A DNA stretch of 64,000 nt from Rhodoferax sediminis (GTDB taxonomy: Bacteria; Pseudomonadota; Gammaproteobacteria; Burkholderiales; Burkholderiaceae_C): contig NZ_CP035503.1 in NCBI RefSeq assembly GCF_006970865.1, positions 2,183,001 to 2,247,000 of the forward strand. The letters are read 5' to 3'. The position numbers and the translations under genes were made by a program. Below the pieces are notes generated by a model. The model was not told the origin of the DNA. It made no database searches and saw only the letters and a list, made by a program, of their open reading frames with translations. Positions 52,526 through 63,367 of the stretch are shown here, piece after piece; positions within the stretch are counted from its first letter, which is position 1, and each line of letters opens with the position of its first letter.

Positions 52526-53731
52526 ATGAACACGATGGAGAGAATTCTTCGCCTGATGGCGGACCGCAAGGCCTCGGACGTGTACCTGTCGGCCCACTCG
52601 CCGGCGCTGATCAAGATCAACGGCCAGAGCGTTCCCATCAACGCGCAGGTGCTGCCGCCCGAGGCGCCGCGCAACCTGTTGGCCGAAATCCTGGCGCCGG
52701 CGCGCATCGAGGAGCTGGAAAAAACCGGCGAACTGAACATGGCCTTCCCGCTCCATGGGGTCGGCAATTTCCGCATCAGCGGCCTGCGCCAGCGCGGCAG
52801 CTATGCCGCCGTGATCCGCTACATCGCCGACGACATTCCGCCGCTGGACACGCTGAACCTGCCGCCCATCCTGAGCCAGCTGGTGATGGAAAAGCGCGGG
52901 CTGCTGCTGCTGGTGGGCGCCACCGGCGCGGGCAAGAGCACGACGCTGGCCTCCATGATCGACCACCGCAACGAAAACGCCGTGGGCCACGTCCTCACCA
53001 TCGAGGACCCGATCGAGTACATGTTCAAGAACAAGAAGTCCGTGATCAACCAGCGCGAGATCGGCACCGACACCGAATCGCTGCAAATCGCGCTGCGCAA
53101 TGCGCTGCGGCAGGCGCCTGACGTGATCCTGATCGGCGAAATTCGCGACCGCGACACCATGTCCGCGGCCATCGCCTACGCCCAGTCGGGCCACCTGTGC
53201 CTGGCTACCATGCACGCCAACAACAGCTACCAGGCGCTGAACCGCATCCTGAGCTTCTACCCGGTGGAAGTGCGCCCGACCATGCTGGGCGACCTGGCCG
53301 CCGCGCTCAAGGCCGTGGTGTCGCAGCGCCTGCTGCGCACGGCCTCCGGCAAGCGGCTGCCCGCCGTGGAGGTCATGCTCAACACCAAGCTGGTGGCCGA
53401 GCTGATCGAGAAAGGCGACTTCTCGGGCGTCAAGGAAGCCATGGAAAACTCCATTGCCGAGGGCTCGCAAACCTTTGAGGAAGACATCGCGCGCCTGATC
53501 CTGGACGGCAGCGTCGAGCGCAAGGAAGGCCTCGGCCACTCGGATTCGCCCACCAACCTGATGTGGCGCCTGCAGAACAACCAGGTCAGGGCGGCCAAGG
53601 CGCTGGAAGAAGAGCCGCAAAGCGACGATCCTTCATTCACAGAAATCACGCTGGATGTGCGCACGACCGGGTTCGGCGCCACCGGTTTTGGTGCCACTGG
53701 CTTTGGCAAGACAGGCGTTGGCCCGCTGTAA
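52526..53731 (+). CDS. pilU: Type IV pilus retraction ATPase PilU
   Basis: 401 residues. Walker A VGATGAGKSTTLASMIDHRN, Asp box TIEDPIEYMFKNKKSVINQREIG, Walker B APDVILIGEIRDRDTM and His box SGHLCLATMHANNS; the N-terminal LRLMADRKASDVYLSAHSPALIKI is PilT/PilU-like. Longer than PilT and with the acidic tail of PilU. The C-terminus ends in tandem TGFGA/TGFGK units (about residues 385-397). It sits between dapD and dapE, away from pilT. Confidence 0.92.
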   Translation: MNTMERILRLMADRKASDVYLSAHSPALIKINGQSVPINAQVLPPEAPRNLLAEILAPARIEELEKTGELNMAFPLHGVGNFRISGLRQRGSYAAVIRYIADDIPPLDTLNLPPILSQLVMEKRGLLLLVGATGAGKSTTLASMIDHRNENAVGHVLTIEDPIEYMFKNKKSVINQREIGTDTESLQIALRNALRQAPDVILIGEIRDRDTMSAAIAYAQSGHLCLATMHANNSYQALNRILSFYPVEVRPTMLGDLAAALKAVVSQRLLRTASGKRLPAVEVMLNTKLVAELIEKGDFSGVKEAMENSIAEGSQTFEEDIARLILDGSVERKEGLGHSDSPTNLMWRLQNNQVRAAKALEEEPQSDDPSFTEITLDVRTTGFGATGFGATGFGKTGVGPL

Positions 53732-53745
53732 TGCCAACACCCTGA

Positions 53746-57825
<4,080 letters not shown>

Positions 57826-57952
57826 GGGGATCGAATGACACGCAGCGGTGTAGAGTGGTTCGCTGATTCATTCGTTTTTGGAGCGCTCACCATGACGCAC
57901 AGTCCCGGTCGCCTGGCCGTCGATTTGATCTCCCTCGCCTGATCGGTACGGC

Positions 57953-58486
57953 ATGCTGACCGCCCTGCAAATGGCTGCTGGCGACGAGGCCCTGTCGGCC
58001 GCCGTGCGCCGCAGCCACCAATTGCTGCACCGGCGCGCACTGGTGGCCGCCGTGGCCAGCACGGTACCCGTGCCGGGGCTGGACTGGGCCGTGGACGCCG
58101 CCCTGCTGTCGCGCCTGCTGCCCAAAATCAGCGCCGAGTTCGGACTCACGCCGGCGCAACTCGACCGGCTGGACCCAGGCCAGCGCGCGCAAGTACAAAA
58201 GGCTGTCGCCGTGGTCGGGTCGGTGCTGATCGGCAAGTTCATCACCAAGGAGCTGGTCTTTATGGCCGCGCAAAAGATCGGCATGCGCCTGACGGTGCAG
58301 CAGGCCGCCAAGTATGTGCCGCTGGCCGGCCAGGCCGTGTCCGCTGCCATGGGCTACACGGCGATCCGCTATCTGGGCGAGCAGCATATCCAGGACTGCG
58401 TGCGCGTGGCGCAGACGGCGCAGCTTGCGTTGCCGCCTGCGGCGCCGTCCAAAACCCGCGCCTTCAGCCCACAACGACTTCGCTGA
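57953..58486 (+). CDS. Small hydrophobic protein, DUF697-like
   Basis: 177 residues. Helical with Ala/Gly-rich membrane-like segments (ALVAAVASTVPVPGLDWAVDAALLSRLLPKI, VAVVGSVLIGKFITKELVF, YVPLAGQAVSAAMGYTAIRYLG). The order VPVPG-x-D and the final glycine-zipper helix recall DUF697 proteins. Its end overlaps the convergent EthD gene by 23 bases. Function unknown. Confidence 0.6.
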   Translation: MLTALQMAAGDEALSAAVRRSHQLLHRRALVAAVASTVPVPGLDWAVDAALLSRLLPKISAEFGLTPAQLDRLDPGQRAQVQKAVAVVGSVLIGKFITKELVFMAAQKIGMRLTVQQAAKYVPLAGQAVSAAMGYTAIRYLGEQHIQDCVRVAQTAQLALPPAAPSKTRAFSPQRLR

Positions 58487-58778
58487 TCTGGATCACCGGA
58501 GTCAGATCGGTGTAGTTAGGAATGTCTCCCATGATCTCTTGCGCGTGCGGTCCGAAGCCGGCCTGAAACGATTCCACTGAATCGCAAAAGATGTGGCACA
58601 TGCCCACATAGGTCGCGGGCGCGCCAGCAGTGCCGCCGGCCAGCCCCTTGTCAATCGTGTAGTACTTGCAGGCGTCACCCATCTTGCTCTTGACCAGCGG
58701 CATGTGCTTGTCGCGGTAGTACTCGTGGTTGAAACGGGCCCCGGGGGTATTGGGGTACATCACGCTGACTTTGATCAT
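58464..58778 (-). CDS. EthD-domain protein
   Basis: 104 residues, ferredoxin-like dimeric barrel. MIKVSVMYPNTPGARFNHEYYRDKHMPLVKSKMG is the EthD pattern (F-x-x-x-Y-Y-x-x-x-H-x-P-L); the tail FGPHAQEIMGDIPNYTDLTPVIQISEV completes the fold. GGAGACAAGCC precedes the ATG at 58778. The role of these small proteins is generally unknown; some accompany ether or aromatic degradation. Confidence 0.87.
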   Translation of the reverse strand: MIKVSVMYPNTPGARFNHEYYRDKHMPLVKSKMGDACKYYTIDKGLAGGTAGAPATYVGMCHIFCDSVESFQAGFGPHAQEIMGDIPNYTDLTPVIQISEVVVG

Positions 58779-58941
58779 GGCTTGTCTCCAGTGACTGATT
58801 TTCAAGCATAAAAGAACAAACCCCGGGAGACAAGCAGTTGGGGCGAGATGGGGCGCTGCTGGTCTATCATGATGCCCGCGCCTTTCATCCAGCATTCAAG
58901 CGCTGGCATGGCCCGATCGGGCCACCTTTGCGGATCTCAGC

Positions 58942-59382
58942 ATGAACATGTACATCGGTCGCAGCTTCGACGAACTCAGCCTGGGCAATGAATTTGAAAC
59001 CAGCCTGACACTCACGGAGGCGCACATCGTGCTCGGTGCCGGCTTGTTTTGCGACTTCAATCCGCTGCACGTCGATGAAGCGTTCGCCGCCAAAAGCCGC
59101 TACGGCGGCCGCATTGCGCATGGCTACCTGACCAGCAATGCAATGGCCGCGCCGCTCGGCATGCTGTTCCACAGCACCGCCATCGCCTATGTTGAACATC
59201 ACATCCGCTTTACCCACCCGGTGCGCGCCGGCGACACGCTCAAGGTGAAATGGACGGTCATCGCACTCGATGCCAAACCGAAGATCGAGGGCGGACTGGT
59301 CACGCTCGGGGGCACCTGCACCAATCAGGACGGCGTTGAAGTCGCCAATGCCCAGGCGAAGATGCTGGTGCATAACGGCTGA
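58942..59382 (+). CDS. MaoC-like acyl-CoA dehydratase
   Basis: 146 residues, hot-dog fold. The hydratase-2 motif is visible: FCDFNPLHVDEAFAAKSRYGGRIAHGYLTSNAM (Asp and His of the active site). Likely hydrates enoyl-CoA. It stands alone on the plus strand, with the EthD gene divergent and the DUF1993 gene convergent. Confidence 0.88.
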   Translation: MNMYIGRSFDELSLGNEFETSLTLTEAHIVLGAGLFCDFNPLHVDEAFAAKSRYGGRIAHGYLTSNAMAAPLGMLFHSTAIAYVEHHIRFTHPVRAGDTLKVKWTVIALDAKPKIEGGLVTLGGTCTNQDGVEVANAQAKMLVHNG

Positions 59383-59428
59383 CCCGAATAATGCGGATGC
59401 AGGCGGTATTGGCGGGGTTACAGCCGGG

Positions 59429-59935
59429 TCAGGGATTGCCGAGGTAATCGCGTTTGCCAATCTCGACGCCGTTGTGGCGCAGGATGTTGTACGCAGTCGT
59501 GATGTGAAAATAGACATTCGGCAGGGAATGCCCCAGCAGGAGTTGCATGCCCTTGTAGTGCGTTTCCTTGCCCGCGACCTTGAGCACGACCTCCTTGTCT
59601 TCGGTGCCGTCGATCTGCGCTGGCGACACGCTCTGGATGAAGGCAATCGTTTTGGCAATGCGCACCTTGAGTTCCGCCAGAGTCTTTTCGTTGTCGTCAT
59701 AAACCGGCACATCCAGCCCCGCCAGGCGTGCCACGACGCTTCTGCTTTTATCGCAGGCGATCTGCACCTGCTTTGTGAAAGGCAGCATATCGGGGAACAG
59801 CCGATAGTTCATCAGCGTGGAAACATCGAGCTTTCTGGCGTCGACATGAGCCTGCGCCTTGTCCAGAATGTTCGACAAATTGCCGAGGATGTTCGCCAGC
59901 CGCGGCACGCTGGCCTGATACATGGAAATGGTCAT
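59429..59935 (-). CDS. DUF1993 family protein
   Basis: 168 residues, all-helical. MTISMYQASVPRLANILGNLSNILDKAQAHVDARKLDVSTLMNYRLFPDMLPFTKQVQIACDKSRSVVARLAG and HYKGMQLLLGHSLPNVYFHITTAYNILRHNGVEIGKRDYLG are typical DUF1993 spans. Probably a DinB-like four-helix bundle with His residues (GHSLPN, FHITTAYNILRH) able to bind metal. Start at 59935; a longer frame to 60136 is not conserved-looking. Confidence 0.85.
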   Translation of the reverse strand: MTISMYQASVPRLANILGNLSNILDKAQAHVDARKLDVSTLMNYRLFPDMLPFTKQVQIACDKSRSVVARLAGLDVPVYDDNEKTLAELKVRIAKTIAFIQSVSPAQIDGTEDKEVVLKVAGKETHYKGMQLLLGHSLPNVYFHITTAYNILRHNGVEIGKRDYLGNP

Positions 59936-60071
59936 GATGAAATCTTGAAGTGAGCGAAAGAAGGCCGAAACGCTAATTTTGACACCCGGACGGTGGTCCT
60001 CACCCACGAGATGGGCTTTGCCCGTGAGGCTCACAAAAAGCCGCTTTAACCTGAAGCAGGCATACGCTGGA

Positions 60072-60719
60072 TCAAGCCTGATCTGCGAGTTGTCCGCTGG
60101 CGATGTAGACGGTATCCAGCAGCAGTGTTTCCACATTCAGGGGCCCGATGCGTTCGGCCAGCCGGCTCCAGGGTTTATCGAGCCCCTCCAGCGTCGTGAC
60201 GGAGTGCAGCGCCGCGGACCACACGAACAGGTTGGCAGGGATGGCCCAGCTCCACTTGAGCCCGCTGGCGACCACTCGCGCGCCCGGCTTCAAATGATGG
60301 AGCACATTGGCGAGCGCATCGGACCGGCGCAGGACGTCGTGCGTGAAATGGAACAGGGCGGCATCTGCCGGTCGCGGTATCTCGGCCGTCTCGACCGGCG
60401 AGCACAGCAAAACCACATTTCTCCAGTCGTTCTGCATGACCCGCGCTCTAGCCTTCTCGATCATCTCGGGGCTCTGGTCGATGCCGATAACCCGGCCTTT
60501 GGCGCCGAGCCCCTGCCGCAGCAAGGCCAGGCTGAGCCCGGTGCCGCATCCCACGTCCAGCACGACGTCACCGCGCTTGAGCGCAAGGCGCGAGATCGCC
60601 ATGCGCCGGATCGGCTCGAACAATGCCATTTCCAGGTCGTACAGGGCGGCACGCTGGCGGTACAGGGCCAGCGCCTCGGTTCGATCAGGGTCAGGACCCG
60701 ATTTGCCAGTTTTGCTCAA
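60072..60719 (-). CDS. Class I SAM-dependent methyltransferase
   Basis: 215 residues with the proposed start. Motif I VVLDVGCGTGLSLALLRQ, motif II VIGIDQSPEMIEKAR, then DAALFHFTHDVLRR and HLKPGARVVASGLKWSW. Substrate unknown; the layout recalls ubiquinone/menaquinone- or lipid-type methyltransferases. The TTG at 60719 is preferred because GGAG lies seven bases upstream; the frame is open to an ATG at 60875 but that part is Arg/Cys-rich and looks non-coding. Confidence 0.8.
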   Translation of the reverse strand: MSKTGKSGPDPDRTEALALYRQRAALYDLEMALFEPIRRMAISRLALKRGDVVLDVGCGTGLSLALLRQGLGAKGRVIGIDQSPEMIEKARARVMQNDWRNVVLLCSPVETAEIPRPADAALFHFTHDVLRRSDALANVLHHLKPGARVVASGLKWSWAIPANLFVWSAALHSVTTLEGLDKPWSRLAERIGPLNVETLLLDTVYIASGQLADQA

Positions 60720-60890
60720 GCTCGTTCTCCAGACGGCGCAGGCGATTTTCCGCCCAAGCTCCCGTTCGACGCAGCTCAGGCTGCAAGGGCGCCGCCCACA
60801 CCTGCAATACCGCGAAGCCTTGGTGCGGACTTCCCGGAGCAAAAAAGACGGGGTCTGCAGGCGCGCGAACACCACCCGCCCCTGAGAAGC
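60720..60890. other. Gap without recognisable gene
   Basis: Between the methyltransferase start and the terminator. Together with the tRNA fragment and the bases up to 61057, the gene-free stretch is about 338 bases. Frames on both strands are low in meaning; I see no promoter I would defend. Confidence 0.55.
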
Positions 60891-60893
60891 AAA

Positions 60894-60924
60894 AAAGCCA
60901 GCTATCGTTTCGATAGCTGGCTTT
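60894..60924 (-). terminator. Strong terminator downstream of the tRNA-like fragment
   Basis: A perfect 14-bp stem AAAGCCAGCTATCG/CGATAGCTGGCTTT with a 3-base loop. On the minus strand it is followed by TTTTTT. It lies 12 bases after the CCA end of the tRNA-like fragment, where a tRNA gene terminator would be. Confidence 0.85.
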
Positions 60925-60936
60925 CTATATGTAGCT

Positions 60937-60979
60937 TGGTGGGACCTGCGGGGGTCGAACCCACGACAAACGGATTTAA
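60937..60979 (-). tRNA. 3' half of a tRNA gene (anticodon-loop side to CCA), probable attachment-site remnant
   Basis: Reading the minus strand: TCCGT (3' side of an anticodon stem), TTGTC (variable loop), GTGGG-TTCGACC-CCCGC (T arm with one G-T pair and TTCGA loop), AGGTCCC (acceptor 3' strand), A, then CCA. No matching 5' half (GGGACCT, D arm) lies upstream on the minus strand, where the sequence turns AT-rich and unrelated. The identity of the tRNA cannot be read. A partial tRNA end beside foreign-looking genes is the usual scar of tyrosine-recombinase integration. Confidence 0.75.
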
Positions 60980-61057
60980 ATGGGATTAAAACCCTTATTT
61001 ATCAATGACTTAGACTCGCCTTCGCTCGTCACGTTTCGCCAGAGCTTGCCAAGATTG

Positions 61058-61810
61058 TCACGTTTGTTGGGCGAAGTTTATTTTTCGCATGAGGTCTGTA
61101 GAGCTTTTTCCGTCCAGCACATATAGGGGGTCTGGAATCAGTGTCGAGTAATGACGCATCCATGCGTCTTGCAACTTAGTCAGCAGTTCGCGTGCCACCG
61201 GTTCGCGACTCTGGAAAACCCAGTCGATCCAAAAATACGACGGCATACTCACACTTGGTATTGACACGAGTTCATTGGCACTGAAGTAAATGACCGAATG
61301 AATGTTCGAGTGCGCGGCCTTGAGTATTCGACGAAGCAGGTGGCCCATAACCTCGGGACGTAGGGCACGATTTCCTTCATTGACCAGGATCAGCAATCCT
61401 TTGGCGCTAGGAATATTCAAGTTTTTCTTTGTCTCTCTGATCTGCTTGTTAGCCTCTTTCACGGTTGTGACTTCAAGCTTGCGCTTCAATGGGTCTAGCA
61501 CTTCTCTGGCGCAATAGACGGGGAGGTTTTGTAGTTCAATTTGGACCGGATAACTGCTAGGTCGCGGTACCGTTCCTTGTTTGATCCACCCTGCATAGAG
61601 GGTGGAAAGCTTCGTTTGAAAGGTGTCCTGCGAGAACCAATCTGCTTCGAGCTGCTTTAACTCCGCAACAACATTTTCGGACTTGAACCAATAGTCGGCG
61701 TTGCGAAACGTCGGAGCCTTCAGAAACTCATCGAGCACGATTCCATCGATACTGGTTACGCACTTCGCCAGCTCATTGGCGACCTCAATTCTTGCGTTAA
61801 ACATACTCAC
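61058..61810 (-). CDS. Unknown island protein, possibly nuclease-like
   Basis: 250 residues; not recognised. Codon use is less GC-biased than in backbone genes. The stretch RNADYWFKSENVVAELKQLEADWF (Asp, then Glu-x-Lys) could be a PD-(D/E)xK nuclease core, but this is only a resemblance. The middle is Lys-rich, then SAKGLLILVNEGNRALRPEVMGHLLRRIL and SVIYFSANELVSIP look like strands and helices of a compact fold. GTG start at 61810 has GGGAG five bases upstream; ATG at 61804 is the alternative. Confidence 0.7.
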   Translation of the reverse strand: MSMFNARIEVANELAKCVTSIDGIVLDEFLKAPTFRNADYWFKSENVVAELKQLEADWFSQDTFQTKLSTLYAGWIKQGTVPRPSSYPVQIELQNLPVYCAREVLDPLKRKLEVTTVKEANKQIRETKKNLNIPSAKGLLILVNEGNRALRPEVMGHLLRRILKAAHSNIHSVIYFSANELVSIPSVSMPSYFWIDWVFQSREPVARELLTKLQDAWMRHYSTLIPDPLYVLDGKSSTDLMRKINFAQQT

Positions 61811-61879
61811 TGCTGCTCCCGTGGACCTTTGCTTGATCCAGGGCTAGGCAGAGCGTCCGCTCGATTGCCGTGTTAGCTC

Positions 61880-62575
61880 TCATTTGTCATCACCGCGCAA
61901 GGATCTTGATAACGCGCCGTATTCAGTTTTATCGAAGGCTTCAAGAAATCCGTCCCGAGATTCTGACTTTAGCCCAGTGCGCATGTTGTCGAATCCCTGA
62001 ACAACGAGCAACACACCCCCCGTCAATATCACCAGAAATATCTGGGAACTCCAAAGGACGGGATCAGCATTTGCCGGGACGTTGTGTAAAGCGATGAGTA
62101 GGCCAGTTAGTGCCTCGGTCAAACCAAAGAAGAAGCGCGCGCGAAGGCGCAACAAAAAAAGGATGTACCCAACAACGACAACCAAGACTCCAATCAAGGC
62201 AACGAAGAAGCCTCGCGGTGGAGATTGATGTTCAAGCCACACGTAGCTGTCTCGCATTGCAACCCAGATACCCCAATACATGACTGTAAGAACGAAGATC
62301 AATATTGGCAGGTACAGAATAGGTAGTAGGAAGAGATGAACATTCAACTTCGGGTGACCGAACAAGGACCATCTCATCACGAAAAAACTATACGATATGA
62401 ATGCCAGAAATGCGGCGATCGGAAATGTTTCGCCAAGGAACTCTTGGGGCGTTCGATGAAAGATGGCGTACAGGGTCGCCCAGAAAATCAGTGGCACCAC
62501 AATCGGCGGTTTTCTGGGCAAGCCGCTGGCGGTGTGCGTAATCCGTTTTAGTAAGCTAGAGATAAGGCGGGGCAT
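61880..62575 (-). CDS. Unknown island membrane protein
   Basis: 231 residues with about six hydrophobic segments (PIVVPLIFWATLYAIF, FPIAAFLAFISYSFFVM, LFLLPILYLPILIFVLTVMYWGIWV, GFFVALIGVLVVVVGYILFLL, LTEALTGLLIALH, SQIFLVILTGGVLLVVQGF) and a charged C-terminus. No family recognised. Same strand as its neighbours, 69 bases before the preceding gene's start, so co-transcription is possible. AT-rich third positions relative to the backbone. Confidence 0.65.
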   Translation of the reverse strand: MPRLISSLLKRITHTASGLPRKPPIVVPLIFWATLYAIFHRTPQEFLGETFPIAAFLAFISYSFFVMRWSLFGHPKLNVHLFLLPILYLPILIFVLTVMYWGIWVAMRDSYVWLEHQSPPRGFFVALIGVLVVVVGYILFLLRLRARFFFGLTEALTGLLIALHNVPANADPVLWSSQIFLVILTGGVLLVVQGFDNMRTGLKSESRDGFLEAFDKTEYGALSRSLRGDDK

Positions 62576-62662
62576 ACATGAGCTAACGTAGAGCTAACTG
62601 GCGGGTGCAATGATGAATTGCCCCAGGTTTTGAGGAGACCGATTCTCTCCTCAGTTTTGACC

Positions 62663-62806
62663 ATGGACGGGGGCGTAGGCATTAGAGGGGTTATGACCCC
62701 AGCCGGGCGCGCAGTCCGCATCACAGAGCTGGAAATTGCCTTGGAAGATCTGGAAACCAAAGAAGAAGCTTTGATAACGCAGTCTTCGGAGGGGCTTGTA
62801 TGCTAG
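62663..62806 (+). CDS. Possible short ORF or gene fragment
   Basis: 47 residues, starting at an ATG, containing RAVRITELEIALEDLETKEEALI, which would form an acidic helix. A hairpin (GAGGAGA/TCTCCTC, 62632-62652) lies just upstream. It may be a small gene or the tail of a lost mobile-element gene; opposite in strand to all island neighbours. Weak support. Confidence 0.25.
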   Translation: MDGGVGIRGVMTPAGRAVRITELEIALEDLETKEEALITQSSEGLVC

Positions 62807-62824
62807 GCCGCGAGGCATGCTGAA

Positions 62825-63367
62825 TCAGAATGTCAGCATCGAATCCAGTTTTCGGTTGTATGACGGGTGAGGTCTCTTAAAGATGGCCATGAATAGCGCG
62901 TTTAAACATTCAATGATGGCGGTCATAGCTTTTGCAGTCTCCGCAGGAGTGAGTTGCAATGGGTCTTTGGGATGAACCAGTCTGTTCCGCAGATCCATTC
63001 CGCCCTTCAGCTCGCCCCACCAAATATGTGTGGTGGGTTCAACTCCATTTGAGAATCTTGCGAATAGAAACAGCAATCTGTCTTCCAGTCGATACATTTT
63101 TAGTTCCTTCTTGAGTTCAAATGCGCCTTTCCGCAGAATGAAGTCTTTTTCTTGGAGGATCGACTTCTCTAATGTATCTAGACCTTCACGCATACCCAAT
63201 TCATCCGCTAAGGCGTTCATATGGGCCTCCAAAGAACTAAACCCTAAGAGGAGCGAGGCATGACAATAGGCCGTTGCACTAGTTTGATCCGTAGTTTCCG
63301 TTGCTTTTTCAAGGAAGCGTTTGGCTTCTTCCAATAGCGTCGTTGAGAACTTGTCGATGGATATCAT
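62825..63367 (-). CDS. HEPN-motif protein
   Basis: 180 residues, all-helical. The motif Arg-Asn-Arg-Leu-Val-His (in MDLRNRLVHPKDP, about residues 128-133) is the R-x4-H signature of HEPN RNases, with the polar residue after Arg. The earlier part (CHASLLLGFSSLEAHMNALADELG) fits the first HEPN helices. Starts inside the stop of the upstream gene (ATGA), so the two are translationally coupled. HEPN proteins act as toxins or defence RNases; activity here is an inference. Confidence 0.65.
   Translation of the reverse strand: MISIDKFSTTLLEEAKRFLEKATETTDQTSATAYCHASLLLGFSSLEAHMNALADELGMREGLDTLEKSILQEKDFILRKGAFELKKELKMYRLEDRLLFLFARFSNGVEPTTHIWWGELKGGMDLRNRLVHPKDPLQLTPAETAKAMTAIIECLNALFMAIFKRPHPSYNRKLDSMLTF

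Noticed and set aside
59727..59790. GCTTCTGCTTTTATCGCAG in the DUF1993 gene as another family-B copy
   Set aside because: Box 1 is only loosely similar and no GGGCT...GGCC box follows at the right distance.
60937..60987. The tRNA-like segment as the end of tmRNA or as an intact tRNA
   Set aside because: It lacks the 5' half, and the T arm is preceded by an anticodon-stem and variable-loop pattern rather than a tmRNA 3' domain.
59979..60989. Plus-strand frame of 336 codons across the methyltransferase gene
   Set aside because: The minus-strand frame has clear SAM motifs; this one is low in meaning and runs into the terminator and tRNA fragment.
62548..62760. Minus-strand 70-codon frame in the island
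   Set aside because: Ser/Pro-rich, overlaps the membrane gene's start and the small plus-strand frame, no ribosome site.
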